A stretch of DNA of 64,000 bases, from the NCBI GenBank assembly GCA_963383645.1, contig OY726563.1, forward strand, positions 35,742,331 through 35,806,330. The letters run 5' to 3'. The DNA comes from Muscardinus avellanarius. Lineage: Eukaryota > Chordata > Mammalia > Rodentia > Gliridae. How positions within the stretch are numbered: the stretch's first letter is position 1; every line of letters begins with the position of its first letter. The position numbers and the translations under genes were made by a program. This document shows positions 1-10,899 of this stretch, piece after piece. The notes below the pieces were generated by a model, which saw nothing but the letters and a program-made list of their open reading frames with translations, searched no databases and was not told where the DNA came from.

Positions 1-84
1 GAAGACAGCATTCTATATTTGTACAGCCTGGAAGTTTGCAAATGCTTTTAAAGGCATATACATGGCAGTGTGTATCCTTAGTAG

Positions 85-215
85 AGTGTCCTTGGGCAAA
101 TTAGTCTTAGAGAGGTTAAATTAGGGTTGTTTTGGTGATTAAATGAGAAAATGGATGGAAGGTACATGGTAAGTGCTCAATAAATGTTAGCTGCTGTTGC
201 TGTTGTTATTCAAAG
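85..215 (+). mobile_element. MIR SINE (ancient, partial)
   Basis: The stretch 'ggtgattaaatgagaaaatg' followed by 'gtaagtgctcaataaatgtt' is the diagnostic 3' half of the mammalian-wide MIR, in sense. It is diverged and has lost its 5' part. It is an inert fossil. Confidence 0.8.
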
Positions 216-984
216 TGGCATCTGGCTAGCAGTCCCCAGGGAAACTTCCCTCAATATTTAACAAAGACACTAATGAAGGCTTGGGGGGTGGAAGCATGGG
301 GAGGTAAACCTTCCAATGTGGAAAAATAAACCTGGTTGGATAATATAATACCAGAATCTTGAAGAAATTGGAACTTATTCCAGGACAACAGGAGCTTGGT
401 TTGGACCAAGACAATTTTATAAAAGGTAGAACATAATTTTGCATCTCAGTCACTAAATATTCTAGATAAAAACCAAACAGGAAACTTGGGTCATGTCTCT
501 TTTTCCCTGGTTATAGGAAAAAACAGTACATCCATAGGCCACAGTGTGGTAGGGCATGCTTTACCCAGGGCCATTGTAGGAAGACCCCAGGCAACAGGGC
601 ATATTGGGAATCATAGTTTTTCATGTAACAGTAATACCTGAGAACCTGAAAGGGAAAGGGGTAGGAATAAGTACAAAGACACACAAAGTTAAATTTTGTT
701 TAAACACCAGAAAAGTATTCTGTCACTAGTAAGGGACAGTGGACAGGACTAAGGACTAAGATGAATAAAGAAAAACAAGTTAACAATGGAGCCTGTGAAA
801 ATATCATAGAACAAGGAAACAAACTTCTGAAAAGACTCAGAAGAAGAACATACTTCTGATAATTAAGTGAATCCAGAGGGATTTGAAAAATAACTTGACA
901 TTTGCAAAATAACCCTGGAACACATAGTCTTGGTGAAATGGCTACAGATTATTAGAAGGACATCATAGTATTTTAAAAACTTGA
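216..984. other. Unassigned non-coding sequence
   Basis: No repeat family, exon-like open frame or RNA gene was recognised. Open frames here are short and lack domains. Base composition is ordinary AT-rich mammalian. Confidence 0.5.
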
Positions 985-1183
985 TTATATGCTTGTAATC
1001 CCAGCATTTGGGAGGCTGAGACAGAAGGATTGCGCAGGTTGGAAGCCAGCCTCCACTACCTGGTGAGGCCCTTTTCAATTCAGTGAGACCCTGTTTCAAA
1101 ATAAAGAATAAAAAATGGGCTGGAGGTGTTGCTCAGAGGTAGAATGCCCCTGGGTTCCATCACCAGTACTATAAAAAAAACCT
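985..1183 (+). mobile_element. B1-ID SINE
   Basis: Head begins at 'gcttgtaatcccagc' (a few bases 5'-truncated). The tail reads 'gctcagaggtagaatgcccc' and ends in an A tract. The linker 'tttcaaaataaagaataaaa' and the phrase 'tcaattcagtgagaccc' place it in the group where the second head motif reads 'cagtgagaccctg'. Confidence 0.93.
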
Positions 1184-1376
1184 TGATCATAAAATTGAAT
1201 AAAGGTGTCAAAAACTCGTCTAAAATGAGAAGATATATGATTTTTAAAATGATGATGGATTTAAAATTCTTCATCATGTCACTAATAAACATTGAGAAGA
1301 TTGATGGAGGCCAATAGCAATGGCCAATCATGTTGAGACTATTAGATCCCTATCTCAAACAGGGGACACTCAAATT

Positions 1377-1473
1377 GTATATATAACATATATATACAAT
1401 TTATATATATACATATATATATATTAACATACATATAACATATATATGTACACAATGTATATTGTGTATATAT

Positions 1474-1505
<32 letters not shown>
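1377..1505. repeat. (TA)n-rich microsatellite
   Basis: Alternating TA/TATATATAC with interruptions by ACAT and GTACAC, ending in an uninterrupted TA run at about 1475-1505. It abuts the 3' (ID) end of the minus-strand SINE at 1511 and may have grown from that SINE's tail. Confidence 0.95.
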
Positions 1506-1510
<5 letters not shown>

Positions 1511-1514
<4 letters not shown>

Positions 1515-1711
1515 TGATATGGGGTTGAACCCAGAGGCATTCTACCTCCAAGTTATACTTGCAGCCCTATTTAATTATTAATTTTGAAACAGGGTTTCCT
1601 AAGTTATTGAGAGTCTTGTTAAGTTGCTGAGGCTGGCCTTGAACCCGTGATCTTCCTGTCTTAGCCTCCCTAGGATTGGGATTACAAGCATGCACCACTA
1701 CACCTGTCTCT
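1511..1711 (-). mobile_element. B1-ID SINE
   Basis: Reads in reverse: ID tail first ('ggggttgaacccagaggcat'), then T-rich linker, then B1 head ending 'gattacaagcatgcaccac'. Moderately diverged. Confidence 0.93.
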
Positions 1712-1954
1712 TCAAATGATATAATTCCACCTCTCATTCATACAGATTGATAAACTATATGTAAATAGTTTATAAACTGACTTCTAAATGACTGCTAGTA
1801 GAATTAAACTATGTTATTGCCAAAGATTAGGAAATAAAGGAAGCTAGAAGGAAGAATTTAAATTATGATGCACTGAATAAAATGTCAGAAGCCAAATTAC
1901 AACTACTATAATATAGTAATATATAATATAAATAGGCTAATCTAGTGGACATCA

Positions 1955-1962
1955 GTGTGTGT

Positions 1963-1998
<36 letters not shown>
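1955..1998. repeat. (TG)n microsatellite on a SINE 3' tail
   Basis: GT repeat with one TATG interruption. It runs straight into the ID tail of the minus-strand SINE that follows, so on the SINE's sense strand it is a (CA)n tail. Confidence 0.95.
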
Positions 1999-2180
1999 TA
2001 CTGAAGATTGAACCCTGGGTCATTCTACTTCTGAACTACACCACAGGCCTTGTTATTTTTGTTTTGAATCAGGGTGTTGCTAGGTTGTTGATAGTCTTGC
2101 TATGTTGTTGAATCTGTCCTCGAACATGCGATCCCCCTGCCTCAGCCTCCTGAGTACTGGGATTACAGGCATGCACCTGA
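1997..2180 (-). mobile_element. B1-ID SINE with (CA)n tail
   Basis: ID tail 'tactgaagattgaaccctgg' follows the TG repeat. The B1 head ends 'gggattacaggcatgcacct'. It is diverged, and the last head bases are missing. Confidence 0.92.
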
Positions 2181-2444
2181 ATCCTCTTGTCAAATAAAAT
2201 ATAATGTTTAATCTCAAATTACAAAATTGTCCTTTTTCGGTTGATTTGTTGGGTATAAAGTTAATTAATGAGATCAAAGTTAATCAAAACGAGCCTTGAC
2301 TGTGTGTACACAGTTGCTTTGAATTGTTAGTTTTTCTGAAAGTAATCTATAAATAAATAAAATTCCAATAAAATGCAATATAATTTGTTATAATTTGACA
2401 AAAATGAGTCTAAAAATATTTGCTTTAAAAAAGAAGAATATCAG

Positions 2445-2678
2445 CCAGGCGTGGTGGCGCATGCTTGTAATCCCCGCGCTTGAGAGGCTGAAACAGGAGT
2501 ATCACATAGGTTCAAAGCCAGCCTCAGCTACTTAGTGAGGCTCTCAGCAACATAGTGGGATTCTGTTTCCAAATAAAATAGAAAATAGGTCTGGGAGTGT
2601 AGCCCAAAGGTAGAAAGCCTCTGGGTTCCACCCCTAGTACCACCAAAAACAACAACAACAAAAAAATACACAAAAAAG
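2445..2678 (+). mobile_element. B1-ID SINE, 'ggtctgggagtgtagccc' tail type, with target-site duplication
   Basis: Full-length copy with head 'gccaggcgtggtggcgcatg' and linker 'tttccaaataaaatagaaa'. The variant ID tail reads 'ggtctgggagtgtagccca' instead of 'gggctggaggtgtagctca'. It is flanked by perfect 12-bp duplications agaagaatatca at 2433-2444 and 2679-2690, marking an insertion into the old L1. Confidence 0.95.
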
Positions 2679-2734
2679 AGAAGAATATCAACAAAAAAAG
2701 GCTTTAAAATAAGTACATGATAAAAAAACATGCA

Positions 2735-3185
2735 ACTTGATTTTCTGTGACCCACTAATCTCAGGGATTAATATTCTCTAGTTCCATCCATTTTTCTGCA
2801 AATGATACAATTTTGTTTTTCTTTATGGCTGATTTTAAATTTCATTGTGTATGTGTATATATATATATACCATATTTTCATTTTTCATATACAGTGAAAA
2901 TAGGAAACAAAAGGAACTTCAGATAAATGAGCAGAAAGACAAGTAGAATAGTGGAAGGGATTCGGAGAAGGATGTGGGAAGGTAAAAGGGAGGATTAATG
3001 AAGGAAACAGTTAAAATAGTGCAATGTTCATATATAATGGCATCACTACCAGTGTCACTAACATGTACAGGGAGCAAGGTGGGGATCCAGAGGGAAACAT
3101 ACCAAGTACTGTGTGCCTGTACATTTATATCACCTTGAAACTCACTATTATGTCTTAATTACAATGTTCCAATAAAAGTATAAAA
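2735..3185 (+). mobile_element. Rodent L1 3' end with inverted 5' segment
   Basis: Bases 2735 to about 2885 match the L1 3' region in antisense ('tagttccatccatttttctg', then 'cattgtgtatgtgtatatat'). From about 2890 the same element continues in sense ('aggaaacaaaaggaacttca') through its 3'UTR to 'ccaataaaagtataaaataa'. The two parts are adjacent in the L1 with only a short piece lost. This head-inverted arrangement is what twin priming produces. Target duplications are not clear. Confidence 0.82.
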
Positions 3186-3339
3186 TAATTTAAAAGTAAA
3201 ATATACTAGAAATAAAAAAAGAGCAGGAAGGATATGGAGTTGCTATACCAGATATTAAAATGTACTGAAAATCTCTAATAACTAAAAGCATGATACTGGC
3301 TCCAAAATATCAAAAGATTTTAAAATATCCAAGAGTATG

Positions 3340-3403
3340 TACACATGTGTGTGTATGTGTGTATACATACATACATATACATACATACATACATACATAC
3401 ATA
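3340..3403. repeat. (CATA)n / GTGTAT microsatellite
   Basis: A GTGTGTAT stretch passes into a perfect CATA run, within the old L1 remnant. Confidence 0.93.
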
Positions 3404-3757
3404 ATTTAGAAAAGGTTGCCATTGAACTCAGTTGGAAAAATATGAATTTGTAAATAAATTATGTCAAGTGAGATGACTACTTGAGAAAAATTAAATCAAC
3501 AAAATTAATTACAAATGTATTAAAAATTGAAATACTTGAAAAATAAAATCACAGAAGTAAGAATATTGAGTAGAGTAGAATATAATATAAAAAACAATAC
3601 ATTCTTTTGTTGGAGAGTCGCTCTCAATACATGGCAACAATGGCTTAAACCAGAGGTACACTGTTAGATTTAGAATGCAGTCATAACCATTAATTAATAT
3701 ATTGTGTCTAGCTAATTTCTCTCTTCAGAGATAGAGCTGCAAAGTTGTAACATAAAA

Positions 3758-3868
3758 CTTTTTTTTTATTGGTGCATTGTTGTCATACATCTTAATGGAG
3801 TACAAGATGGCAGAGGCATACATACATCACTTGTTTAGCACTTCTCCAAATTCCCACCACACTCGTTG
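3758..3868 (-). mobile_element. Rodent L1 3'UTR end, severely 5'-truncated
   Basis: 'tttttttattggtgcattgt' then 'catacatcttaatggagtac' is the reverse of the L1 3' terminus, also seen at 9478, 42812 and 49128. The poly-T start marks the element's A tail. Only about 110 bp of the 3' end was inserted. Confidence 0.75.
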
Positions 3869-4342
3869 GCAAAATCTAAATATATATTCTTTGATCATTT
3901 ACAGAAAATGTTTTGTGTATCTCAGGCATATACAAATATAAAATATCAAAAATTTGCCACAGAAAACATCATAAATAATAAGAAACTGGGAAGAATATTT
4001 GTAATACTATATACATGGCAGAAAAATGGTTGTAATATGTATGATAGATATATATTTTTACAATATGCTAAGAAATATTGTCCAAAAATAGAAAAATATA
4101 AAAAAGACACAACCATTGTGTAACACAAGTATTATAAGTAGCAAATCAGCCAGAAAAACATCAGTTCTCTCTACTATTCATATAAATGTATTTTTAAAAA
4201 AGACCACAGATAGTAGGCAAATAGAAAGAAGGAAAATACTTGGTGTGGGCAAAAATGTGGAGAAAAGGACTCTTGTGGGCTTTTGATAGGTGTGAAAACT
4301 GAAGAGGAATTTGCAGCACATAGAGAAGTTTTAAAATGTATA

Positions 4343-4885
4343 GAATTGTCCCTTGGTATCCACAGTGGATTGATTCTGTGACCCCTTAGTTCCTCCTCCA
4401 GGATATCAAAATCTGGGGATGCCCAAGACTCTTATATGAAGTGCTATTATATTTGCATAAAACCTGTACACATCATCCCATGTACTTTAAATCATCTCTA
4501 GATTACTTATAACACCTAATACAAAGTGGAGTGAAGTCGCTTTAATCCAAGTACTTGAGAGGCTAAGACAGGAGGATTGGATGTTTGAAGCCAAGCTCAT
4601 CAATCTGGTGCTACTATCAGTAACTTAGCAAGACCTTGTTTCCAAATAAAAAATAAAATAGGGTTGAGGCATATCTCAAAGGCGTAATACCCCTGGGTTC
4701 AATCCCCAATACCAAAACACCATAATATATTGTAAATGCTATATAAACAGTTGTTATACTGTATTATTTAGGGAACAATAAGTCTGTACATGCTAAGCAC
4801 AGATGCAATTTTTAAAAATATTTTTCAATCATGGTTGGTTGAATACGCACATGTGGAACTCATGGATCATGGACAGAGGGCTGTT
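4343..4885 (+). mobile_element. MER2-like Tigger DNA transposon remnant
   Basis: Opens with 'ttgtcccttggtatccacag' and closes with 'ggacagagggctgttta', diverged copies of the Tigger terminal inverted repeats. TA dinucleotides sit at both edges (4341-4342, 4886-4887). Interior phrases 'tttaaatcatctctagatta' and 'gttatactgtattatttagg' are characteristic of MER2. It is a non-autonomous TcMar-Tigger derivative with no transposase, split by a SINE at 4526-4718. Confidence 0.85.
4526..4718 (+). mobile_element. B1-ID SINE inside the Tigger copy
   Basis: Head 'ctttaatccaagtacttgag' is diverged at its start; tail 'ctgggttcaatccccaatac' is clear. The Tigger sequence resumes on both sides, so the SINE is younger than the Tigger. 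Confidence 0.88.
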
Positions 4886-5230
4886 TACCATTTGATAAAG
4901 CAGCTCCATTACTAGGATTTGCCCTAAGGAAATAATTAAGCAGAAGTGAGAAGATTTAGTTCTATGAATGTCCATTGCAAGATTCTCTATAATGGTAAAT
5001 CATTGAAGCAACTTTAAATATAAAAGGATACGGCCTTTGCTTAAGTAAATTATCAACTCACAGAAAAAATATTCTAAGCTATTAAAATTATATTGTTATA
5101 CATTTCTTAAGCATAAGTGTTCAGAACATGTGCCTAAGAATAAAAAAGATAGATTTCAAAACACTGAATGCATCATAATTGCATTTTGGAAAATGAATTT
5201 ACATAAAAATCCATGGCAAACACTGGTTGA

Positions 5231-5564
5231 TATTAGTTATAGCTGCCTTGTAGGATAACAGATGATTTTTATTTTCTCCTCTTTGCTTATTCATATGTAA
5301 GTGTTTTATTGAACTGTCTCATCCCTGTGGGGTACAAAGAGGAAATGGTTTTATTTTCTCCCTTCTCAGCTCTCACTCCCACAACTGAGCCATATGAAAA
5401 GTTCCTCCCTGCTGGGCAACAGAGTCCTGTAGGACATTTTGGGATGATTCCTTAATTTTGCCTTTGGATATGAAGAATCTGTCCATTCATTTGCCCTTCA
5501 AAGCTTTTTCTCTTTCTCCAGGACCTGCCAAGTGTGTGGCTTGAGGGGCATGAAGTATATATGG
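5231..5564. other. Unassigned sequence
   Basis: No recognised repeat or coding potential. It is slightly richer in C and T than its surroundings. Confidence 0.45.
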
Positions 5565-5992
5565 CAGTACGGTCTAGATTAGGACTACCCCTCAAAAGAT
5601 CATGTAGTAAAGGCAAAGCTGCAAAGTTCACAGGTGAGGCTTTGGGAAAGTGATTGGATCATGAGAATCTGACCTCATCAATGGATTCATTCATTGATAG
5701 TGGAATGGACTATTGGGAGGTGGGACTAGTAGGTCACTGGGAGTGTGCCCTGAAGGGATTTATCTTTCCTCTAGTCCCCTCTCCCCTCTGCTTCCCAGCT
5801 GATATGAGCTGAGTAGCTTTATTCCTCCATGCCCATCCACCATGATATTCTGTCTCCCCTCAGGCCCAAAACAATGGAGCTCTAGCCTAACATGGACTGA
5901 GGACTCTGAAACTGTGAGCCCAAAGAAATCTTACCTCCTTAAAGTTGTTCTTTTCAGGTGTTTGGTCATGAGGATGGAAAGCTAACACACAT
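5565..5992 (+). mobile_element. Solo LTR, MaLR (MST/MLT1-like)
   Basis: Carries the MaLR order: 'ggtgaggctttgggaaagtg', 'gattggatcatgagaatctg', a pyrimidine-rich segment, 'ccatgatattctgtctcccc', then 'ctgaaactgtgagcccaaag' and 'gtgtttggtcatgaggat'. No internal retroviral sequence lies beside it. Exact ends and subfamily are uncertain. Confidence 0.7.
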
Positions 5993-6340
5993 GGTATTGT
6001 GATAGGTTCCTCCAGGATGTCACTTCACTCGTCTAGCCACTATATGATGGGAACAGAGGAAGGGATACAAAGAGGAGTCAGTTCCTCAACTGGCCCCCTT
6101 GCAATCTACTCTTGGTTATTGCTACTTATATTACAGGTTTTTGTTATCTTCTATGTGATGGAGTCTAAACCGTGACTTTTATAAGGGACAATGATCCATT
6201 CACCATTTACCTTGTCTTGGTCAACATTTTCACTGATATAATCCAAAATGGCTGGCCCTACAACTTAGGAGAAAGAACATTAGTGCTCAATCCAAGTGAA
6301 GCTTAGATCTGTGGATCTCAGGCCATGGTGATGGAATTCA
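5993..6340. other. Unassigned sequence
   Basis: Nothing recognised on either strand. Confidence 0.45.
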
Positions 6341-6377
6341 GAGAGAGAAAGAGAGAGGGAGAGAGAAAGAGAGAGAG

Positions 6378-6455
<78 letters not shown>
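6341..6455. repeat. Compound (GA)n(TG)n(GA)n microsatellite
   Basis: A GAGAGA block, an uninterrupted TG block and a second GA block follow one another without a spacer. The open frames crossing it on both strands are repeat artefacts. Confidence 0.97.
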
Positions 6456-6462
<7 letters not shown>

Positions 6463-7360
6463 CGAGAACAAGGGCTCTGCTCTCACATCAAAAAGGCCAG
6501 AAACAAGAGAGCCATCAAGCAAGAGTATTCAAGGAAAAAAGCACAGTACCTAAGATCACAGCCCCAGACACCCATCTTCTTCAGCCACACCCCACCTGCC
6601 TAGGTTACTACCCAGTAACTTCATTACAATAGATTTATCTACTCTTGAGATTATAACTTAAATACATTAACTCTGAACATTAAAGTATGAAGGGGCATTC
6701 TATATTCTAAACATAACATGCCTCTTTATTTTCTCATTGATTCCAATCTCCACCTTCAGCCCATCTGAACCACCAGCTTCTATATGTTGGAAATACAGGA
6801 AAACTTCAATGGTCTCAGCTTCCTTTGGAGCCATTCATACAACTCACTTGAAAACCAAGAACTCGTGCAAATCCCAGTGTGTGAAGGAACAAACTGCTTC
6901 TTAGCCTGCTCAGTACTATGTCTTCCACTGCTCTCATGTGTACAGAAGTGGCCAGGAGTGGATCTTCTCCATAGTTAGATTTCAAGGCAGGACCTGGGAA
7001 CTGTCTTCACCTCTTCTAGGGCCTCTCAGCATCTATCTTATTCTTTTGGAGCTTCTCCTCTGGTTTAACTATTATTTGATCTTGTTCAGCTTTGGAAAAA
7101 GAGGGTTCTTTTGTCTATTTCAAGGTGGGTAGGGGAGGAAATAAAACTCTAAAACCCTCCTTGCTTTTCCAGTAAGTTAGGATTGTTCTCCTCTTCCTGG
7201 CCCCTTTTATATATTGGAGATGTTGGAATCCCAGGAGAATTTTTCTTGAAATATTATAGGAAGTTCTTTCTGAAGAATAATGTTATGAAATGTGAAAATG
7301 TGGGCAGCTAGAATTATTTGCTTTATTAAATATCACATAAATTATAAAAATACAACATAA
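6456..7360. other. Unassigned sequence
   Basis: About 900 bp without a recognised element. Two short overlapping open frames (6784-6978 and 6938-7132, plus strand) show no domain or codon signature I can support as coding. Confidence 0.45.
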
Positions 7361-7568
7361 GCCAGGTGTGGTGACTCATGCCTTTAATACTAGTACTTGA
7401 GAGGCTGAGACAGAAGTATTACAAGTTCCAGGACAGCTTAATCAGTAGAGTGAAACTTTCAGCAACCTAGCAATACCATGTTTCAGAAAAAAATTTAAAA
7501 AGGGCTAGGAGTGTAGCTCAGCTCTAGAATCTTTCTGGGTTTGATCCCCAGTATTCCCTGCCCCCCTA
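7361..7568 (+). mobile_element. B1-ID SINE (diverged)
   Basis: Head 'gccaggtgtggtgactcatg' and tail 'aggagtgtagctcagctcta', 'gggtttgatccccagtattc'. Many substitutions mark it as an older copy. Confidence 0.92.
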
Positions 7569-7609
7569 CACAAACACAGTTATGATAAAAATATATTACA
7601 TTCAATATA

Positions 7610-9230
7610 AGAGAACAGATATTTCTCAACCATATTCCAGTATATAAAAACCTTAGTATATGCTAATGTAAATATCACATACTAAAGGAAATGATGACAT
7701 ATTCAACAAAAGTGTTGAGAAAATTATTTTTGGAAATAATATGATCTTATATTATCATATACACCAAAATAAATTTCAGATGGCTTTAGAGTTAAAATTA
7801 TAACCATAAAAACCATACAAGATTTGAATTGAGGAAAATAGTTCCCAGTATAAAACCACTAGAAAAAAAAAGGATGGATCATTTTGTGTTAAACAAGCTA
7901 ACATGTAAATATTTTATAGGTATATTGAAAACTACCTCAAAATAGAGAAATAAATCCTGGTATAATAGCACAGAGAATATGTTTATATAAGTATATTGCC
8001 AATCAGTAACCAAAGCACTAATATCTCCATAAAAAATCAGCCAACACATGAACCAGCATGAATGATGTACTTATGACCGTAACTTAGAAACATATCTGAT
8101 TTACCTAGTACTAAAATAATGCAAACCCCCAAAACAATAAGATAACTCTTCACCTACAAAATAAGACAATTTAAAAATGCTCAATCCCTTTGGAAACATA
8201 CCCAGTAGTGGTAGAGCTGGATCATATGGTAGATCTAGTCTCAGTTTTCTAAGGTATTGCCACACCAATCTCCATAGGGGCTGAACTAGTTTGCACTCCC
8301 ATCAACAGTGTAAAAGAGTTCCTCTTTCCCAACATACTTGCCTATGCATACCTATGTTCATAGCAGCAAAATTTGTAATAGCCAAAATATGGAACCAATC
8401 GAGGCCCCCATCAACAGATGAATGGGAAAAATTGTGAGAAATACACACAATATAATTCTATTCAGCTCTAAAGAAGAACAAAATTATGACATTCGCAAGA
8501 AGATGGAAAGATCTGGAGAACGTTATATTGAGATCAGTCAAGCACGGAAAGAGAAGGGACATATATTTTCTCTAATATGCCCAAACTAGGGAGTATGGGG
8601 GATGAGGGACTCCAGATAATGGACAGGAAATCCCAGCAAAGCTAGAATGGAAGGATAGGAGAGGAAGAAGGATGAGATTGATTAATGGAGGAGCTGCATC
8701 CAAATATGTGTAAAAGTATAAATATAGCATAGTTAATCTGGACATTCATTGTTGGAAGGGTAGAAGGGAAATGTGGGGGTAGGGCACCAAGCACAGTTTA
8801 AATGTATACCATTTTCAATAAAAAAGAATAAAAAAATAAAAAATGCTCAAGATGACCATTTTTACCCACAGCAGATGAAGTAAGTAAATTGGGCTAAACT
8901 TTTAGGTTAAAATATTGAGTATAATGTAAAAAGGGCCTTAAAAAGGCTGGTCTTCTTCAACTCCTAGGAATCTATCCCAAGGGATGTTCTAGATGTATAA
9001 CATAATTCATGAGATTAATACTATTTTTATTTATAATTGTTGAAAGTCAGAGATAAACTATTATTCTATGATTGAGCTTTCAAGGAAGTAAACCACTATT
9101 ACTCCACTGTATGGTTTTAGTATCTGTGAAATATGGTAAATATTCCATGTGTTGCAGAAATTTAATTGACATGGTGAAGTGCTCATGTACAAAAAATGCT
9201 AACTATAAAACTATAGGATGAGTTTTTTGT
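7610..9230 (+). mobile_element. Old L1 (L1M class) 3' half, split by a younger L1
   Basis: Segments 7700-8172 and 8851-9230 follow the end of an L1M ORF2 in sense. 'ccaaaataaatttcagatgg', 'ataatgcaaacccccaaaac' and 'ctcctaggaatctatcccaa' are recognisable degenerate motifs. The gap between them is the L1 insertion at 8185-8838. No reading frame survives. Confidence 0.72.
8185..8838 (+). mobile_element. Rodent L1, twin-primed (inverted 5' segment), with 12-bp target-site duplication
   Basis: From 8185 to about 8338 the L1 reads antisense ('acatacccagtagtggtaga', 'ggatcatatggtagatctag'). From about 8340 to 8838 it reads sense ('catagcagcaaaatttgtaa', 'aatatggaaccaatcgaggc') and ends in an A-rich tail. 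The sense part starts roughly where the inverted part stops in L1 coordinates. Perfect duplications aaaaatgctcaa flank it at 8173-8184 and 8839-8850, and the site TT/AAAA fits the L1 endonuclease preference. The 3'UTR end ('taaatgtataccattttcaa') differs from that of the elements at 2735 and 36515, so it belongs to another L1 subfamily. Confidence 0.92.
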
Positions 9231-9477
9231 TTAAAAAATCTCACAGACATGTTTGATTGATTTAGTGTGTTTGCCTATTACATTGTTCTTTCTTCATATG
9301 AACAGAGCCAAACTTCTCAGGGTATGAGAGTTTCAGCCCAGAAAGGAAACAAGGATAGAATCTACATGCAGTTATAGCAATCATTCCAACCCTTGCCACT
9401 CTCCTTTCTCAGTGCATCTTTGCCAATGTTTTCTTATTTTAATTATGGTAGACTCAAATATTCAATTTCTATTTTCT

Positions 9478-9715
9478 TTTTTTCTTTTTTTTTATTGGTG
9501 CATTATATTCATACAACTTATTGGGGTAAAAAACTTGTGTGTACAAACATGTACTCATCGCTGATTTAACCCCTACCCAAATCCCACCCCATTCCCTCCC
9601 CGTCCCTCCCTCCCTTGCTTGGCTTAGTGATTGACTTCGATATGTTTAAGTACATTGTGAGCTTTAGAGATTTTCCTCTTCCCCCCTCATTTCTCCTCCT
9701 ATTTTCTTAATTATA
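9478..9715 (-). mobile_element. Rodent L1 3'UTR, 5'-truncated
   Basis: Poly-T then 'ttattggtgcattatattca', 'cccaccccattccctccccg' and 'gatatgtttaagtacattgt' parallel the L1 3'UTR at 49130-49350. About 240 bp of 3' end are present. Confidence 0.8.
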
Positions 9716-9754
9716 TTTCTAAATAACATCTATTTTCCTTATATTGTTTACATT

Positions 9755-9905
9755 TTAAAAACAGCTTAATTGAGGCATAATTGACATACTATAAACTGCA
9801 TGTATTAAAGGGTGCAATCTGATACATTTTGACATATGTGGCTGCCTGTAAAACCATCACCACAATCAAGATAATGAATGTAGCATGATTGGAATTTTAT
9901 TATAA
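9755..9905 (-). mobile_element. Old L1 (L1M class) 3'UTR fragment
   Basis: 'aacagcttaattgaggcata' and 'aaaaccatcaccacaatcaa' are the well-known reverse-strand motifs of mammalian L1M 3'UTRs. Subfamily not determined. Confidence 0.65.
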
Positions 9906-10899
9906 AAACATATGGTCTTCAAAGAACGATGCCATGGAGCTCAGATTATTTATATTTGGCAAATTTTCTTTTACTCTTGAATGTGTTTCAACATTTTCTA
10001 CAGTGTGATTAAGTTACTTTTATGAGTAGAAAACCCTTGAGTAAAAGTGAGTGGCAGTGATAGGGTGGGCAACACTGTGGTCAGGAGACACTGCCCTATA
10101 GAAATAAAAGAAAGAAATTTGTAATGAGGAAGGCTCAGGACTTCTAAATCTCATGTATTTATTAATTAAGTTCTACCAATAAGGGTCCATTGCCATTTTC
10201 ATGGCATGCTTATGGTGGAAAAGGAACGAATGGACTAGGCAGAGTAGAAGAAGGACCAGAGCCCAGGTGACAAGAGGAAGAATATCTTTTCTTTTGAGTC
10301 TACAAGTAATGAAGCTTGAGTGAGGGGAGTTGTTAGACAAAATGTCATGTTGGAGGGTGAAGAGTTGGTGGCAGCACATCAGGAGCCTTGCTTCTGCCAG
10401 TGGTGTAGGAGGCAAGGTTGTCTCCTACCAATAATGTGACTAAGCATGATGGAGACACTAGTGAATTGCACTGGTAGGAACATTGATTGCATTGATATAT
10501 GGCATGTATGAGGAATGCATCCCTGCATTTGAAGAACTCCTTGGGGAAGACCACTGTTTTCCCAAGTCTTGCAAAATTTTGTCAATAGGCTAAGGACAGA
10601 AAAGGAAAAGCAAGATGTAAGATTAAATTTGTTGTTGGGATTGACAAAGATAAAGAGATGGGTAAACAGAGAAGAAGAGAGTCAGGGATACAAATTAGGC
10701 AATGTATGCCTTATTAATGAACCAGTCATTGTTTGTTGGAATATAAATTAGGGATGCTTTTAAAAAATACATAGATTGAGTTTTCTACATTAAAGTTATT
10801 ATTATTTTGGTATATGGTTGATCTGGATCAGATTCCAAAATAGATTATCATATTCTCTGTATATTTCTTCACCCAACAGAATTTAGTTTGTATCTGATC
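9906..10899. other. Unassigned sequence with short open frames
   Basis: Three overlapping minus-strand frames (10173-10415, 10345-10554, 10379-10585) are 68-80 codons long. They share no known domain, lie in competing frames and have no splice context I can defend. An eroded LTR or unique non-coding DNA is more likely than a gene. Confidence 0.45.

Larger units (their letters stand above)
2330..5230 (+). mobile_element. Old L1 (L1M class) ORF2/3' region, heavily interrupted
   Basis: Scattered sense-strand segments follow the order of an L1M ORF2 C-terminal half. About 2335-2444 resembles the 'atctata..attccaat..aaaatttatatgg' segment, 3210-3640 the following segment ('gttgctataccagatattaaaatg'), 4200-4340 and 4890-5230 the end ('cattactaggatttgccctaaggaaataa', noted here only as a pattern). 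It is cut by a SINE (2445-2678), a younger L1 (2735-3185), a CATA repeat, an L1 3' fragment (3758-3868) and a Tigger (4343-4885). There is no open reading frame left. Family assignment is from memory of consensus patterns. Confidence 0.65.
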
